In this document: positions 63,214 through 64,000 of the stretch, piece after piece
Numbering within the stretch: the first letter of the stretch is position 1
Layout: each line of letters opens with the position of its first letter
From: Doris montereyensis
Taxonomy: Eukaryota > Mollusca > Gastropoda > Nudibranchia > Dorididae
Reading direction: 5' to 3'
Assembly (NCBI GenBank): GCA_037039925.1
Contig: JAXRKP010000004.1
Location: 693,770 to 757,769 of the forward strand
Length of the DNA stretch: 64,000 nucleotides
Position numbers and translations under genes: made by a program
Notes under the pieces: model-generated
Databases searched by the model: none
What the model was told of the DNA's origin: nothing
Seen by the model: the letters and a program-made list of their open reading frames with translations, nothing else

Positions 63214-63454
63214 AAGAAAGTTTTTGGAAAACGTGGTGTTGTATCTGCATCCTTTTGAGGTTTTGAGAACTGGCTATACTGACATGTTTTTCCATGGCTC
63301 CGTGCTTGTGAAATTATGTATTCCATTTCACCTTTAAAATAAACTTTTTCAGAACCAAGGTGTACACTGTTGTTTAAATATTATGTGTCTGTGTCTTCTC
63401 TCACTCTCGTTGTGTACTGAGTGAAAGGCCCCTGTTTTTCTTCTGTCAATTTCC

Positions 63455-64000
63455 GTGTGCTCTCTCTCTCTCTCCCGCCCCCTCTTCCTCTCTCTTTCTG
63501 TGTGTGTTTTCTTCCATTCTCTCTCTCTCCCTCGCACCCCTCTCTCTTTCTGTGTGTGTTTTCTTCCAATCTTTCTCTCTCTCCCTCCCCCCTTCTCCTC
63601 TCTCTCTCTTTCTGTGTGTTTTCTTCCATTCTCTCTCTCTCCCTCTCTCCATCCCCATGTGTTTTCTTCCATCACCTCTCTCTCTCTCTTACTCTTTCTT
63701 ATTAAATACTAATCTAATACTGTCAATTTCCGTGTGCTCTCTCTCTTTCTCTGCGTGTGTTTTCTTCCATCCTCTTCTCTTTCTCCCTCATCTCTTTCTC
63801 TGTGTGTGTTTTCTTTCATTCTCTCTCTCTTTCTCTTTCTCTTCTGTGTGTGTTTTTTCCATTCTTCTCTCTCTTTCTCTGTGTGTGTTTTCTTCCATCT
63901 TTCTCTCTTTCTCCCTCTCTCTCTTTCTCTGTGTGTGTTTTCTTCCATTCTCTCTCTCTCTCTCTCTCCCCCTCTCTCTCTCTCTCCATCCCCGTGTGTT
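63455..64000 (+). repeat. CT-rich minisatellite with GTGTGTTTTCTTCCAT core, running off the window
   Basis: The core (T)GTGTGTTTTCTTCCAT recurs about ten times (near 63502, 63554, 63614, 63657, 63755, 63804, 63847, 63882, 63934 and the final 63992). Copies are separated by CT-rich stretches, mostly 43-60 bases per unit. The sequence TGTCAATTTCCGTGTGCTCT occurs twice (about 63445 and 63720), suggesting a higher-order duplication. The last unit is cut by the window end. Arg/Glu- and Ser/Leu-rich ORFs here are artefacts. Confidence 0.9.

Noticed and set aside
62690..63337. Hydrophobic ORFs resembling membrane proteins
   Set aside because: They span a 300-bp T-rich tandem repeat; the hydrophobic residues come from poly-T composition and the reading frame is not conserved between units.

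Overview
This is a stretch of animal nuclear DNA: AT-rich and intron-rich, full of decayed LINEs, tRNA-derived SINEs, non-autonomous DNA transposons and very long (AG)n/(CT)n tracts. The mix of SINE bodies (a conserved block with a GTAAATGGGTAC-like core), LINE tails and abundant CTAGATCTAG palindromes looks molluscan, most likely gastropod. That placement is inference. Nothing prokaryotic is present (no operons, no CRISPR).

Only two protein-coding genes are convincingly supported, both conserved animal genes, arranged tail to tail. A ZDHHC6-type protein S-palmitoyltransferase lies on the + strand (coding 24068-34372, nine exons, no frame break, 397 aa). A PICK1 orthologue (PDZ plus BAR scaffold) lies on the - strand (coding 54421-45494, nine exons, about 434 aa once three one-base homopolymer slips are allowed for). 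Their stop codons are about 11 kb apart.

Layout: 1-7 kb, LINE 3' ends, a SINE, a CR1-like LINE tail and a decayed LINE reverse transcriptase. 7-18.8 kb, intergenic with (AG)n tracts, several SINEs and a DDE transposase relic. 18.8-21.2 kb, cluster of CTAGATCTAG palindromes. 24-34.4 kb, ZDHHC6, with a 1.4 kb LINE in intron 3, a LINE tail plus a compound CT tract in intron 5, and two pogo-like elements in opposite orientation in intron 8. 34.4-45.5 kb, the shared downstream region. 45.5-54.4 kb, PICK1, with a SINE, a 263-bp tandem duplication and a pogo-like element in its introns. 54.4-64 kb, intergenic, ending in a 300-bp tandem repeat and a CT-rich minisatellite that runs off the window.

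I found no clear new multi-gene system. The observations most worth checking are the three homopolymer frame slips in PICK1, the ZDHHC6 C-terminus (a KKES dilysine-like signal masked by a short read-through tail), the rearranged cysteines in the ZDHHC6 SH3 domain, and the repeat architecture.
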